Below the pieces are notes generated by a model that worked only from the letters and a program-made list of their open reading frames with translations, did no database searches and was not told the origin of the DNA. A stretch of 64,000 nucleotides of DNA from Anastrepha obliqua (taxonomy: Eukaryota > Arthropoda > Insecta > Diptera > Tephritidae), in contig NC_072894.1 in NCBI RefSeq assembly GCF_027943255.1, forward strand, positions 133,353,601-133,417,600. The letters run 5' to 3'. Shown in pieces: positions 11,046 to 22,937 of this stretch. Each line of letters opens with the position of its first letter. Within the stretch, counting starts at the first letter, position 1. The position numbers were made by a program, and so were the translations under genes.

Positions 11046-12325
11046 ACACCTAAAACAAAAATACAGTAACAATACTACACCACTGTGTAGCGACAACAAT
11101 AAAGCATGTATGCATTCATATTAATATCAAAACGATCCAAACGCTTTGAGCACTCATTACTACTGCTTTTGTTGTAATTGTTTGTGGTTTGCCTTTTTCA
11201 CGCAATCACTTTACTTTTCCTCACTTTTCATTTACTTTTTTTCTTGACTTGCAGTGAGAACTTTTGCACTGCTGTTATTAAATTTCAAATCGCTGGCTTG
11301 AAAGCCGATATTCTTATCAAGAAGCGTGCACAAAAGCCGCTGCCGCTGCTGACCGCGACTGCGACCGTGACTGCGATGGCGGTAATCAAAGCCGCGACGC
11401 CTTGGTTACTGAAGATGTTGACGCTGGTGGCTGGCGCTCGTGCCCGGCTCTCAAAAAAATGTAAATATGTTTGTATGTATGTATGAGCATATGCAATTGT
11501 ATACAATTGTTAGTATTTATGTAAGTCTATTTGTTTATTTGCCGTACAGTGTTTGCGCGTAGATAACGTACATACATACAGACTTAATCATTTATACTCG
11601 CACTCGTAAGTGCTGGCGCACACCTCATTGAACTAAGTCGTGAGAAATGCGTCGTTGCGCAGTGAAGTGGGTGGGCCAGCCATACATACATATATGCGCA
11701 CCTTTTTCCTGTCCCATAAAAAAAACGAGTAATGAGAATAATTGACGTATTCGTAAGTAATGAGATGGGAACAGCTCAGTTGCAAACAGAGGTGATGAAA
11801 AGTTGAAGGACATGCAAATTTGAAGATTAAAATTTTTTGGAGGCTAAAAATTCATATTCAAGCAAATGCATTAAAGGTTGTTAGACGGAAATCTTACTCA
11901 ATAGGCTTCATTCAATTTCGCTTAACAGCGTTATTTGTTAATAATTCTCATCATGTTTGAAGAGAACTAAAAATTCGGCTCGTCACATACCATCTGATAG
12001 TACATGGGTTGTCACGGGGCTTGCAAGGCCAAAAAGCAAATTTTTTAGACATTCCTCAATACAAAGAAGTGAACGTAGCTTCCATACTTCCCTTTGAGGG
12101 TTGCAACCCGACTTCAGCAAAGTTTCGCGCATATCATTCAGGCCCTTGGTGGCAGTGTGAGATCATTTTATGTTGCAGTTAGAACCTGTCTTATCTAGAG
12201 TTTGACAACTTTGTACTAAAATCTTAATCTTCCGGCAAATCTGTCTTGGCAGCAACTATTTCGTTGTAAAGCAGAGATTCGGCGAAATGGAGCTGAGTTG
12301 TTAAGCACGATTTTTCAATAAATGT
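11046..12325. other. Intergenic; GC-rich 200-bp segment, otherwise nothing recognised
   Basis: A GC-rich segment (about 11,270-11,460) is open in a plus frame through RAQKPLPLLTAT. It is preceded by a good plus-strand 3' splice-site consensus (pyrimidine tract then TTGCAG at about 11,254). The opposite strand is also open, and no domain is visible in either, so I do not call a gene. The remainder is unremarkable. Confidence 0.3.
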
Positions 12326-12329
12326 TTAG

Positions 12330-12630
12330 ATATATAATTAGGGTATACATTTTTAATTGGCTATTTGGTCAAGCTCCTTCTCAAATGTATGGTATGCATC
12401 TTGATGTTGTTTCATAAATGGAGGCACCTATGGTTTTATGCCGCCTGCGAATGGCAGATAGTCTTTTATGAGCAGCTCTTCAAGGCAGAAATGCACTCGA
12501 ATGATTTCCACTGTCTGCCGAGAGGCGAGCGCTATTAGAAAAAAACATTTTCTATCACTTGGTGGGTTTCGAATCCCGGCTATTCCAAATGATAATCTCG
12601 TCAGTACAGCGATCACTTTCTCAATGTCAA
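12330..12630 (-). mobile_element. tRNA-derived SINE (copy 1)
   Basis: Reading the minus strand, a B-box-like GATTCGAAACCC (about 12,564-12,576) is followed by TTTTTTTCTAATAGCG, CTCGGCAGACAGTGG, GAGTGCATTTCTGCC and a CATTTATGAAACAACATCAA tail region. The same ordered blocks occur in the copies at 40.2 kb and 58.1 kb. From memory this body resembles a SINE common in tephritid genomes, which I could not check. This is the longest of the three copies in its 3' half. Confidence 0.75.
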
Positions 12631-12785
12631 GATGAAATTCAAAGGTGTAGGAAAGTTTTTGTAAACTTCAAAATTTTTGGTTCTTAAGCCCTCGATAAGT
12701 AAAAGCTATAGAAATAATGTGGCTCAAAATCTAAAGGCCCAAAAAGACGTCGAATATTAAGTAATATAATATCCGCCAATTTCAT

Positions 12786-13283
12786 TTAACTTTTGATTAA
12801 TAACCTGTATACGAATTTTAGCTCTCTCTGTCGATACTCTTTCACAAACAAGTGGTACTTTAGTGCTATCTTACACATCTTATCGTATGGCGCAGAAGCT
12901 TGGACGATGACAACATCCGGTGAGCGTTCCTTGGAGTGTTTGGGAGAATTTTTTTTCGGAACATTTTTGGACCTTTGCACTTCAGCGATGGCGAGTATCG
13001 TAGGTGATGGAACAATGAGCTGTATGAGCTTTACGACAGCATAGACATAATTCCGCGAGTAAAAATCCAGCGGCGGCTACGTTGACTCGGTCATGTCGTC
13101 CGAATAGATACAAACTCTCCGGCTGTGCAAGTGTTCGATGCGGTAGCAGCTGGTGGTAGAAAAGAAAGAGGAAGGCCTTAACTGCGGCGGAAAGATCAGG
13201 TGGAGAAGGACTTGGCTTCTCTTGGAGTATCCAATTGACGCCGGTAAGCGTTTATCGCGCCAAGTAAGAAGAAGAAGAAGGAT
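12786..13283 (+). mobile_element. RTE-type LINE 3' fragment (copy A)
   Basis: Translation gives SYGAEAWTMTT at the start and, further on in broken frames, the R-L-GHVVR and KRGRP..RWxDQVEKDL signature of the C terminus of RTE/endonuclease-reverse transcriptase proteins. The 3' end is a GAA run (about 13,264-13,281). Frames contain stops and shifts (for example a TAG after FTTA at about 13,043), so it is inactive. Copy C at 46.64-47.60 kb matches it over most of its length. Confidence 0.75.
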
Positions 13284-15860
13284 ATCTAGCCTGTAGATTT
13301 AAGTATCTGCAGGAGGTGTATATATTTTCCCTTTCAGTAGAGTCTTAATTGAGATAATGTCAGGTCCTGACTGAGTGGTTGAAATAATGAATTTATCTGT
13401 AGTCGCACCACGATTTTATGGAGCAGTGAAGAAAAAAAAAAAATTTAAACATACCTATATATACATATATATATTTCTTCTAAGGGCTTTTCCACAAGAT
13501 ACCAGCTAGTAAAGCAATAACGACGCAGATGTGCATCACAAACCCCTTTCGAACATGGTTTGCTCTGTTGATTGGCCATCTAGCAGCTGAGAACTCAATC
13601 CATTAGGACACAAACTATGATCCGTACCGAAGACTACTTGACACCCAACTATTGAGTCTTTGAAGCATAGACTTTACGTTGACCAAGCAGCGTAAAACTT
13701 TCCAATACACAACTTGCGTACAAGCAATCCAAAAGTAGCCAAACCGACTTCGCCGCGACTGTAAGATAAATAGTAGGAGAAATAACGAATTTGTAATTTT
13801 ACAATTTATAGGCCGTCAATGACAAATAAATGTAGAAAGCTTTCAAAGATATGCATTTTATTAGCGAAGACCCGTGAAAGCCAATATTTGCTAGTGCATA
13901 AAGGTGACATTAGGTTGACTTACATATAAGTACAAAAATATTTAGAGGAGTACCAGCAACACTGACGGTGATGTGCGCGCAGCATGCAAGTACTTGTATT
14001 AGTGCGCAGGCAAGAGTAGATCTCATTATTGATATCATCATCATCATAGCTTCACAGTTCGGAGTGAACTATTGCTTCATTTAAAATTCGTTTCCACGTC
14101 AATCGTTCTACAACTTTTCTTTTGAGATCAGTTAGATCGCATGTTTTCTTCCATATTATCTCTCCTAATTACTGATATGATAACGGTTAAAACACAAGCT
14201 AATTCTCCGCTGATTTTTTCACCACTCCATAATCAATGTCAAATTTATGCCGCAACAAAGTTTTTTAGAAAAGTTTTGTCTTAAATATGATAGTTGTCAG
14301 TTGCTTCGTAAGACCGGCAAATCACATAATTCTTCAAACCACGAAGTTTTATAAATTCACACCACGCCATGGATTGCGGTGGCATATTTGATTTGACACT
14401 TAAACCTATTTTTGGGCTTTAAATTTTTTACGATTTTTATTAAACGCTGCTTTATCAAATTGTAAGAATTTTAATAGGAATTTTTTAGGTGTGAATTTTA
14501 TGACCATTTGATTTACCGTAAATTTATTATATGTTTGTATGCGTGTCCAAAACAATATGAATTTTTATAAATCTATAAATTTTATAGCGCTCCTCATGGA
14601 GCTATTTGTTGGCGCGTGCGCTTGTGTGTTTGTATTCGTATGACAACCACCAATCTGGCACATTTGAATTTGTATGGCTTTCGCAGGGATTACCACACAG
14701 TTTAATTGTTTTAATTTTAAATTTAATTTGAAAATGATAAAATGTTAATTCGCACTATTGTTTTGATGGATGCTATTGAATGCTTGATGAATTTATTTAG
14801 CATATGAAAAGGTTCTGGAAATATAATGACTGAATTAAGAGCAAGAATTAACTGTACTACAATAGGCATACATACACAAAGAAATGTGGCAATAATTTGC
14901 GCATGTGTGTGTGTTAAATGAATGCATGTGTGAGTGAATTTTGAATATTACAGAGCTACGTGTGCGTGCATAAAAAGGGCAAAGTATGTTTTTAATTGTA
15001 ATCTGTTTGAACGACTTAATTGCAATTAATCAATAAAAGTAAATGTAGAGCTGCAAATATCAGTTTTCATTATAATTAAAATCTTAATTGGTTGATGATT
15101 TGTACTGATTACTAAATGTGAGTGCAGTGAATAAATATGAAATATTTTCATTTGGCTTAAAAGTCATTTGCTTTCAATTTACTTCTATCTCAAGAATTCT
15201 AATGAACTGAATGTGAAAAATTTATTAAATATATTCATGGTAATACTAAGTCAGTCGTAAAATAAAGGATGCCATCTCTAATTTCACAAAGCCTGCGGTG
15301 ACACGATTCCATTTAAAGTGATCCATTATTTTTGGAAATGGTATTAAATTTTTGCTGAAAAGTATTTTATTTGTAGGCTAAGTGAAATAAGCTATAAACT
15401 GAGAGTATTTTTGAAACAATTTTTAATTTTGCAAGGTCTTAAAGTTTTCTGAAGATTGGTTTATTTTGAAAGCTTCAGTAAAATAATAAGTAAACTAAAA
15501 AATTTTGAAAAAAAAAAATTAATAAATTTTGCGATTTATTCAAGGATGAAAATTTGAGTACATAATTTTTTTAAATCAGCTGAAAGCAATGATACATTCT
15601 TGCCGCGGCTGACGGTCTTCCCACCGCTATAAATGCAGCTGACCATCATTATTATATTTTCATATGTATCCAAAATTATGTAAATAAAATTTCAATCGCC
15701 ATAAAGTAGTTTTACTTTTCAATTTTTTTATAAGTTCACCTGCTCAGCTGACGTTTTCCCGCCTCTTCCGCGGAGCTAATTATTTTTTTTATTCTACTAA
15801 ATGTCAACAATACACAAAAAAATTTCAGCCGATATTAAATGAGTTGTTAAAAAATTTTTT
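13284..15860. other. Intergenic with weak repeats
   Basis: No gene recognised. A segment near 14,030-14,160 matches 38,380-38,520 and is listed separately. Around 15,600-15,910 three loosely similar blocks combine CAGCTGAC or CAGCTCAC with a CCCACCG/CCCGCC string at about 140-bp spacing, a possible degenerate repeat. AT-rich elsewhere. Confidence 0.4.
14035..14130 (+). repeat. Dispersed repeat, copy 1 (partner at 38.4 kb)
   Basis: CACAGTTCGGAGTGAA followed by ATTGCTTC and then TTCCACGTCA aligns with the segment at 38,390-38,460 in the same orientation. The repeat has no recognisable coding content. It may be part of an unidentified transposon. Confidence 0.5.
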
Positions 15861-16410
15861 TCGACACCTTTCGCAGCATCCCACGCACGTACCCACCGCT
15901 ACTGAACCAGCTCACGGTTGGTTTCGTCATCCATTAGATGGCGTCTGCCTTCAGTATTAAAATCAGTCGGCATGAAATGATGAGGTCAAAATTACCCCTG
16001 GCTCCCGGACTAATAGTACACCATACAGACCCAATTCCCTTATAAAACTCAAGATAGAGCTGGGTTGGACTGAACGTATGTGCCTTTCTTCTGGCTGCAG
16101 ATGTCCAAACCTTCTCTGCGGTACTGCGCTGCAATCTAGGCTTTCTGAACCATATTCCGATCATGTGCAGATGTTTGCGCAGCCTGTGGCAGTACCCGTG
16201 AGCATTTTTATAATTTGTTTAGTATTTTTACAATTTTTATAATATTTTTTTAGCCCACCGTCCGTTACTCTACTTTTTACTCCAATTAACCATCGCGCGG
16301 GGTTCTTTATGTCCCAAAATTAATTTAATTGAATTTTTCACACAGAATGCAAATAGCTGCGTCAGATTCGTACTAGCCCTGAACTCTCGTAGGTATACTA
16401 ATAGGCCACA
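15861..16410. other. Unclassified segment of higher GC
   Basis: A stretch at about 15,890-16,200 has coding-like composition, with a 76-aa minus-strand frame (15,934-16,164) rich in Arg and aromatic residues. I recognise no domain. It may be a fragment of a retroelement or host exon. Confidence 0.25.
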
Positions 16411-16412
16411 AT

Positions 16413-16682
16413 TTGCTAGCGTCGCATGGATACAAGATAGGAATCGCAAACAACGTAGAGAGGGCAACGCTAGAGTACCTTCTACATTCTTGCCCTGCTA
16501 AAACGCGAATGAAATGCCAAGGAGCTCTACAATATGACAAGTTAGAATGCCTCTCCTGGTTTGAGCTTCTGGGCTTACTTCGATTCGCAAAAAACGTAGG
16601 CTTATTACAAGAAGTCTACTTCAACGAACATAAAGGCTAAGATCCAGCTTTCAGCCAGCCAGATCAACGTAACCTAACCTAA
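16413..16682 (+). mobile_element. LINE 3' fragment ending in CCTAACCTAA
   Basis: The frame contains LEYLLHSCPAKTRMKCQGALQ and LSWFELLGLLRF. This matches the pattern of the C-terminal Cys/His finger and trailing segment of non-LTR retrotransposons. A short 3' UTR follows, ending AACCTAACCTAAAG. It shares this terminus with the insertions at 8.70 and 46.84 kb although the protein sequences differ. 5' truncated; the left boundary is not clear. Confidence 0.6.
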
Positions 16683-16837
16683 AGTACGTTTACAAAGCGG
16701 TCCATAAATTATGTGCAATTTTTTATTGTTTTAGTAAACTACAATATATAAAAAGTTCCAAGGTAACGAATTCATATATATTTTATTTCTACAACTTTTA
16801 AGTCTTCAAAACTAAAAGAGTAATTGAAATTGAAATT

Positions 16838-16900
16838 TCAAAAAGGAGAGCCAAGAAGCACCGAGACATTGGTAACCCCTAAAAATACAGGCTAAAAACC
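16838..16900 (-). mobile_element. LINE 3' UTR fragment (same family as 2.5 kb and 44 kb)
   Basis: The reverse complement carries TTTTAGCCTG, GGGGTTACCA and CTTGGCTC in the same order as the 3' end of the LINE at 2,990-3,060. Only this terminal piece is identifiable. Confidence 0.5.
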
Positions 16901-17934
16901 GATTGAATTCACTGCTCTGGAACGTAAAAGGGTAAATAGTCAAGCTCTGAGTGTTACTTAGTAATGCTTCAGATTCTGATGCGACTGGCTAACTGATCTT
17001 CAGGTAAGAGATGACCCCTATTGAGGATCTTCATTGATGAAAGACTGTATTTCGCTTTACTATGATGACTAAGTGAATCATAATAGGTTTCTTACTCAGT
17101 TTTTTTGTTTTAAAATCAATTGGTATGCCACTTTTAAAGTGAAAAAGAGGGTTCTTTGATTCAGCTTCCAGAGTATCAATTATCGAAATCACTAATAAAA
17201 ATGGTGCCATGCGACCGAACGCGCACAGAAAAACCGTCAGTAAAAAGAAAAGAGGGTCAAATATCATTCATATATCCCTTAATACCAAGACGTCAGTTAG
17301 TCAGCAACGGAGAGAATCAGCAATGGCAATATTAATATTTCAATAGTGGAATATATTACTAATGGATACACCTGATACCTTCGAGAAATGTTGGCCAAAT
17401 AAATATTTATGGATTTTCCGTTCAACTCCCTCAGTTCAACTAAGCTCCATTCATTTTCCGATCCGGTGAGTATTTCAGTGTGCAGCACAGTGTTTGTGCA
17501 TTGACTTATTCGTAATTGCATTAATTACAGCTTGTTTCACGTAAATGAAAATATTGCTTTCTCAGCATATCACCATATCGCAGCAGAAGCAGTTGAGGGT
17601 AAAGTACACGTGTTTTTCGGCGGTACGTGACGATAGCGCAGATTAAGGAAATTGCGAAAAGTTGTTAAACATATGTAGAACTGTAATAACTGCGCATAAT
17701 TTTAATAAATGCAATTGAACAAAAGCGATGAGTTAGTATTTAGATTCATTGCTTAAAAAATAAAAAAAGAACATTTAAATTGAAGAAAATCGTTTATACT
17801 CAAAACAATTTTGTTGATATGTATGTAAGCGACCCACAACTAACTTGCACGTCTTTTAATCTTGTTAAATGCTTTAAGCAAGCAATTTTTGGGTATAGTG
17901 CATATGCACGAGTATGTACGAGTATACTATATAT
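16901..17934. other. Intergenic, nothing recognised
   Basis: Short open frames on both strands without domain signatures. I see no repeat structure strong enough to report. Confidence 0.4.
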
Positions 17935-18240
17935 CAGGGGAGGCCAACCTGCGGCTCGTGTGCCACTTGCGGCTCTTAGAAGATTTATTTGTGGCTCTTT
18001 TTCACTTCTTATTTTCTGTTTTAAAGAATCATTAGGAGAAGTAAATCAAATCCCTTTAATTTTTAATATTTAAATTCAATATAATTTCCGCATTTTTATT
18101 TATATGCTTTCAATAAATATAATTTTTGTAAAAAAATTTCCTAATACCTTTTTTGCATGCTTTTAAATGCGTATTTAATTGTGGCTTGCGAACAATTCAA
18201 ATTCTGAAAAATGGCTCGGACTGTCAAGGAGCGTTCTGAG
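17935..18240 (+). mobile_element. Possible hAT-type element, left end
   Basis: Begins CAGGGGAGGCCAACCTGCGG followed by CTCGTGTGCCACTTGCGGCT, which resembles hAT termini of the CAGGGGTGGCCAACC type. TGGCTC-type motifs recur near 18,180-18,225. A matching inverted right end (CCCCTG) and an 8-bp target duplication were not found, so the copy is truncated or degenerate. Confidence 0.4.
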
Positions 18241-18407
18241 GAACGTCTCTAGGGATTTGAAGACACTTTTTTTGTTTACAATATGTTTTCGTTAGATTTT
18301 TTTATTGGAACAAAAAATAAGACATTAAATAGCGGTAAGAAATTTAATTTAGGAAAATTTTTCGTATAGAGTTGCCAAATAATTTAGGGCAATATCTCCA
18401 AATAATT

Positions 18408-18562
18408 TGTTCAAGTTATTTCTGGCAACACTATGCGTGTCATCTATCATTATTCATTTTCTGTTTCTAATTTTTTATTCTTCCTGTTTCTGTGACCGTA
18501 TCAATATCAACTTACAAATTTCCAAATTAAATTATTCAAATAAATCAACTGCAATCTCAATA
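18408..18562 (+). repeat. 5' LTR of the copia element
   Basis: 155 bp, starting TGTTCAAG and ending CTCAATA. It matches the 3' LTR except for C versus T in the ACTTA(C/T)AAATT stretch. The terminus is TG...TA, not the usual TG...CA. The end is fixed by loss of LTR identity and by the target duplication. Confidence 0.97.
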
Positions 18563-18577
18563 GGTTATGAGCCCAGT
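18563..18577 (+). other. Primer binding site (initiator tRNA-Met type)
   Basis: GGTTATGAGCCCAGT follows the 5' LTR with no spacer. Drosophila copia is known to prime from an internal cut in initiator tRNA-Met with a very similar sequence. One base (A for G) appears changed relative to the copia site as I remember it. Confidence 0.8.
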
Positions 18578-18714
18578 TACCCAAAATAATTCTGCTGATA
18601 TAATTTCAATTGCGCGTACTGAGTAAAACCGAGGAAAGGCGATTCCAAAAGAAGATTCCAAAAGAAGAAATTATCCAACAGACACGTGGATCGACTCTTG
18701 ATAGTGCATCTAAG

Positions 18715-20799
18715 ATGGCTGTGAATTCAGTATCTTGCTCATCCAGAATTGAGCTTTTGTCCAAGGAGAATTTTGACACTTGGAGTATGCAGGTGGAGGC
18801 GTTGCTGATTAAAAATGATTTGTGGGATTATGTCAATGGTACGTGTGCTATGCCAACAGAGTGTGATGCTGCTGCTAAAGCCTTGTGGTTGAAAAATGAC
18901 AAAAAGGCTAACGCAGATTTAGTTCTTTCAATTCAACCATCAGAATTGAAGCAAGTTCGTGGCTGCGACACTTCGCGGGACGTGTGGCTCATATTAGAGT
19001 CAATTTATGCATCAAAAGGACCGGCGCGCAAAGCAACTCTTTTGAAACAGCTAATGCTACACAAATTAGATGAGGGCGGTAATGTTAAAGAGCATATTGC
19101 TACGTTCTTCGATGCAGTTGACAAGTTGGAAAGCATGTGTGTACCAATAAATGGTGATTTATTGTCAATAATGCTGCTGTATAGTTTGCCATCGTCGTAC
19201 GAAAACTTTCGTTGTGCTATTGAGTCAAGAGACGAACTACCCAAGGCTGATATATTGAAGGTAAAAATTATTGAAGAGAGCGAGGCACGTAAACAAGTTT
19301 CGGGAAGTGCGGTTATTGCAATGGCCGCTGGGGAGCGTATGCATGCTCATAAGAAATTTACAAAGTGTAAAGATAAGTTCACTCCTAAGCACAACTTTAA
19401 ATGTTTTAAGTGTGGTGTCTTTGGGCACAAGGCAAGTGCTTGTAAAGCACGAAAAGGTGATAGTGCGAATCGCGGAAAACAACGAGATCAAGAAGTAAAC
19501 GAATCGTATGCAGCTTGTTATACTGCTGCTGAGCACACTTGGAGAAGTGAGCATAGTTTCAGGTCGAAACATGATTGGATTCTTGACAGTGGATGTACGG
19601 CGCATTTATGTGGCGATATTTCAAATTTTTCGTCTATTGACAAATCAACAAAGGTTAAACTGAATCTCGCTAGTCAAGCTTGTGCAGAAGTCAAAGGCAA
19701 GGGTAAAATTAAGCTGGCAGTTGCTGGTTGTGGTGGCGAACAACTCATTGAGTTCAACAATACATTATTTGTGCCGGACTTGCGCACAAACTTGATATCT
19801 GTTGCAAAGATCACCAACATAGAGCATACAGTAACATTTGTCAAGAATAGAGCATATGTTAGTGATGAGAATGGCAAAACAATTTTAGTCGCTGATCGTA
19901 AAGGTGATTTGTTCTTTGTACGTGAAGGCAACGAATGCGCGATTGGTGAAGTCAGATGCTCTGAGTTATTTAAATGGCATTGTCGTCTAGGCCATCTTAA
20001 CTCCAAAGACTTAGTAAGATTAGTTAGTCAGGGGGCACTTCCTAAAATGGATGTTAGCGAGAGTAGAGAACTTTCAAACTGTGAAACTAGTTTGAAGAGC
20101 AAAATGACGGCTTTATCGTTTGATAAAAGCCGTGAGCATTGCAAAGAATTGCTAAAGATCGTGCACTCCGACGTCGTTGGCCCTTTCAGGGAAGAATCAA
20201 TTGGTCGTGCCAGGTACTTCGTCACGTTTATAGATGACAGTTCACGTTGGTGTGAAGTTTATTTCTTACGGCAAAAATCAGACGTTTTCACCGCTTTCAA
20301 ACTTTATCAAACTTGTATCGAGAGGCAGACAGGACAGAAAATAAAGTGTCTACAATCTGACAATGGTCGTGAGTACTGCAATAACATTTTTGATCAGTAT
20401 CTTTCAGATAACGGTATTTTGAGGAGACTAAGTATTCCCAATACTCCTGAGCAGAATGGGCTCGCCGAAAGGATGAATCGGACATTATTGGACATGTCTA
20501 GGTGTCTTTTATCACAATCTGGCTTAGAGAAGTCATTTTGGGCGGAAGCTGTTGCAACCTCTGCATACATTCGCAACAGGTGCCCATCGAGTAGTATAAA
20601 TTGGAAAACACCCTACGAAAAGTTAAATGGCGACCAACCACTGCTCAATCACATGAAAGTATTTGGATCAAAAGTAATGGTGCTCGATAAGAATCCAGGT
20701 AAAAATAAACTTGCTCCTAGAGCCATAGAAGGTATATTTGTAGGATACCTACGAGACAGAAAGGGTTATCGTATATGGGTCCTATGCTCGAGATGTTAA
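18715..20799 (+). pseudogene. Gag, protease and integrase part of copia polyprotein (frame-broken)
   Basis: The likely start is the ATG at 18,715 (MAVNSVSCSS...); the open frame also runs upstream to 18,610 without a better start. Visible in order: Gag; a zinc knuckle CFKCGVFGHKASAC (from 19,402, spacing C-x2-C-x4-H-x4-C); an aspartic protease DSG at 19,585; a GAG-pre-integrase region with HCRLGH; and integrase D at 20,170, D at 20,359 and E at 20,467 (D-D-35-E). The second Cys of the expected HHCC finger (CETC) is Ser at 20,089-20,091. The frame ends in an early stop at 20,799, just after the integrase. Downstream pol continues in another frame from about 20,785, showing a frameshift in an otherwise open polyprotein. 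Confidence 0.93.
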
Positions 20800-20809
20800 A
20801 TTTTTACAG

Positions 20810-22759
20810 ATGAATCTACCACGGTCACCACATACGGTGGTTGTTGATGAGTTGTTGTTTTCTGACGAAGAAGAAAACGTCGATAATGATGAGCGAGGGA
20901 TCGTTGAATTTTCTCCTCCGAAGATGCAGGGAGATAATTCAGCAAATACTGAAGGTGATTCTGTGAAAAATGTTACCCCTGTGAATGATATTAAACAGGT
21001 TGGAAATAGGGCACCTGGAAGACCACGACTCCTCCGCGGATATAGAGGGCGTCCACGAAAGTTATTCCATTCTCGAAATTTAGAAGAAGCCTCACAAGAT
21101 TCCGATCCTCCAGATGTTCACGCTGACGAACTTAGTGATGACGTATTTACTGGAATAGCCGAAATTGAAACTCGAAGTGCTTTGAAAGGTCCCGATCGTG
21201 ATGAATGGAAAGATGCTATTGAGAGTGAAGTTATTAGTATTCTTAAAAATGACACCTTTAAGATCGTGAAGACCGGCGATAACAAAAACATTATTGGCTG
21301 TCGATTTGTGCTTACTAACAAGTATGGAAACGAAGGAAAAATTGAGCGGCGTAAAGCACGACTTGTAGCTAAGGGTTATAGTCAAAAATACCGTGTGAAT
21401 TACAATGAGATGTTTGCTCCTGTTGCGAGGTTGGAGACAGTCCGACTGATGTTGGCATTGGCCATTCATTTTAACTTTAAAATTTGGCAATTTGATGTCG
21501 TTACAGCTTATCTCAATGGCCCTTTAGATGAAGACGTATTCATGAAGGTTCCAGACATGTTACCTGAGATACTGAAGCGTATTGTGTCAAAACGGAGCGA
21601 TAATTGTCCTATTAGTATATGTGCTGGAAATATGCTCACAAATTTACATAATGGTGGTAACGCGTGTAAGCTTAATAAGGCTTTATATGGCCTCAAGCAA
21701 TCTGGTCGCCAGTGGTATATTAAACTTCGAACAAAGCTATCTGAAATGGGATTGGAGCCATTGAAAAATGAACCCTGTTTGTTTTCTGGTATAATCTGTG
21801 ATGAGTTTTGCTTGTTATTGGTGTACGTCGACGATTTATTAGTTTCAGCGAAAAGTTTGAAATGCATTGAATACGTAAAGAAGCAGCTCTTGCAGGAATT
21901 TGAGATCAAAGATATGGGTCAAGCGAAATATTGTTTGGGACTTGAAATAAGTCAATCTGCAGATTATATCACTTTGCGACAAACAGGTTATGTAATGAAT
22001 TTGTTGAAGCAATATGGTATGGAAGATTGCAATCCTGTAATGACGCCATCCGAAGTGAATGTTAAGTTTCCAGATTCGAAAAAGCTGTCTGAAATAAATC
22101 ATTATAGAGAATTAATTGGAAGTTTGATGTATTTGTCAGTGGCAACGAGACCTGACATAGCTAATACTGTATCGCGTTTAGCACAGTATGTAACTAACCC
22201 ATCTATGTGCCATTGGTTGGCTGCGAAGAGAGTTCTGAGATATCTTGCTGGCTCGGCACATAGGGGATTAGTGTTTCGTAAGACGAATGACCCACTGATT
22301 GGCTACGCGGATGCTGATTGGGGAGGTTGTACCGTAGATCGTCGTTCATATACCGGCTACGTATTTTTAATTAGCGGCGCTGCGATTACTTGGAAGTCGC
22401 AAAAGCAGCGCACGGTCGCACTATCTTCAACGGAAGCGGAGTATATTAGCTTAGCAGAAGCAGCGAAAGAAGCAATCTATTTACGAAGTTTGTTAACTGA
22501 GCTTGGTCTACGAGAGTTTATCGACATAACAATTTTTGTTGATAATAAAGGAGCTCAATGTTTGGCTGGTGATCCTGTTTTTCATGCTCGCACGAAGCAC
22601 ATCGACATTAAACATCATTTCATTCGTGAAACAGTCGCCGCTGGTCATTTGAAGCTACAACACATATCAACGCAAAATATGGTTGCAGATGTTATGACGA
22701 AATCACTCTCAAAAGTTAATCACGAAAGATGTCGTACTGGACTTGGTTTAACTACTTAG
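20810..22759 (+). pseudogene. Reverse transcriptase and RNase H part of copia polyprotein
   Basis: This frame continues the polyprotein after the frameshift; the Met at 20,810 is merely the first in frame and unlikely to be a real start. An acidic and basic linker (about 20,810-21,150) precedes the Copia-type reverse transcriptase. Key motifs are FDVVTAYLNGPLDEDVFMK, ALYGLKQSGRQWY and the catalytic YVDD (Asp codons 21,830-21,835). RNase H follows, with YADADWGG, SSTEAEYISL and a DNKGA segment, then HIDIKHHFIRE near the C terminus. The frame is fully open to a TAG at 22,757-22,759, 23 bp before the 3' LTR. Apart from the frameshift I see no damage. Confidence 0.95.
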
Positions 22760-22771
22760 ATGATCCGCATA

Positions 22772-22782
22772 TTGAGAGGGCG
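22772..22782 (+). other. Polypurine tract
   Basis: A TTGAGAGGGCG stretch immediately precedes the 3' LTR, the expected plus-strand primer position. Confidence 0.75.
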
Positions 22783-22937
22783 TGTTCAAGTTATTTCTGG
22801 CAACACTATGCGTGTCATCTATCATTATTCATTTTCTGTTTCTAATTTTTTATTCTTCCTGTTTCTGTGACCGTATCAATATCAACTTATAAATTTCCAA
22901 ATTAAATTATTCAAATAAATCAACTGCAATCTCAATA
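22783..22937 (+). repeat. 3' LTR of the copia element
   Basis: 155-bp copy of the 5' LTR with one base difference. It is followed directly by the target duplication TAATT. Confidence 0.97.

Larger units (their letters stand above)
18408..22937 (+). mobile_element. Copia-type LTR retrotransposon, nearly intact
   Basis: A 4,530-bp element bounded by 155-bp direct LTRs and a perfect 5-bp target duplication TAATT (18,403-18,407 and 22,938-22,942). A primer binding site like the copia initiator-tRNA-Met site (GGTTATGAGCCCAG) follows the 5' LTR directly, and a purine tract precedes the 3' LTR. One gag-pol reading frame is interrupted by a single frameshift near 20,778-20,800. Domain order is Gag, zinc knuckle, protease, integrase, reverse transcriptase, RNase H, the Copia/Ty1 order (integrase before RT). 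The LTRs differ at one base by eye, so the insertion is recent. As it stands the element is not autonomous. Confidence 0.97.

Noticed and set aside
19237..20006. Several minus-strand frames over 100 aa
   Set aside because: Antisense shadows of the copia gag-pol frame.
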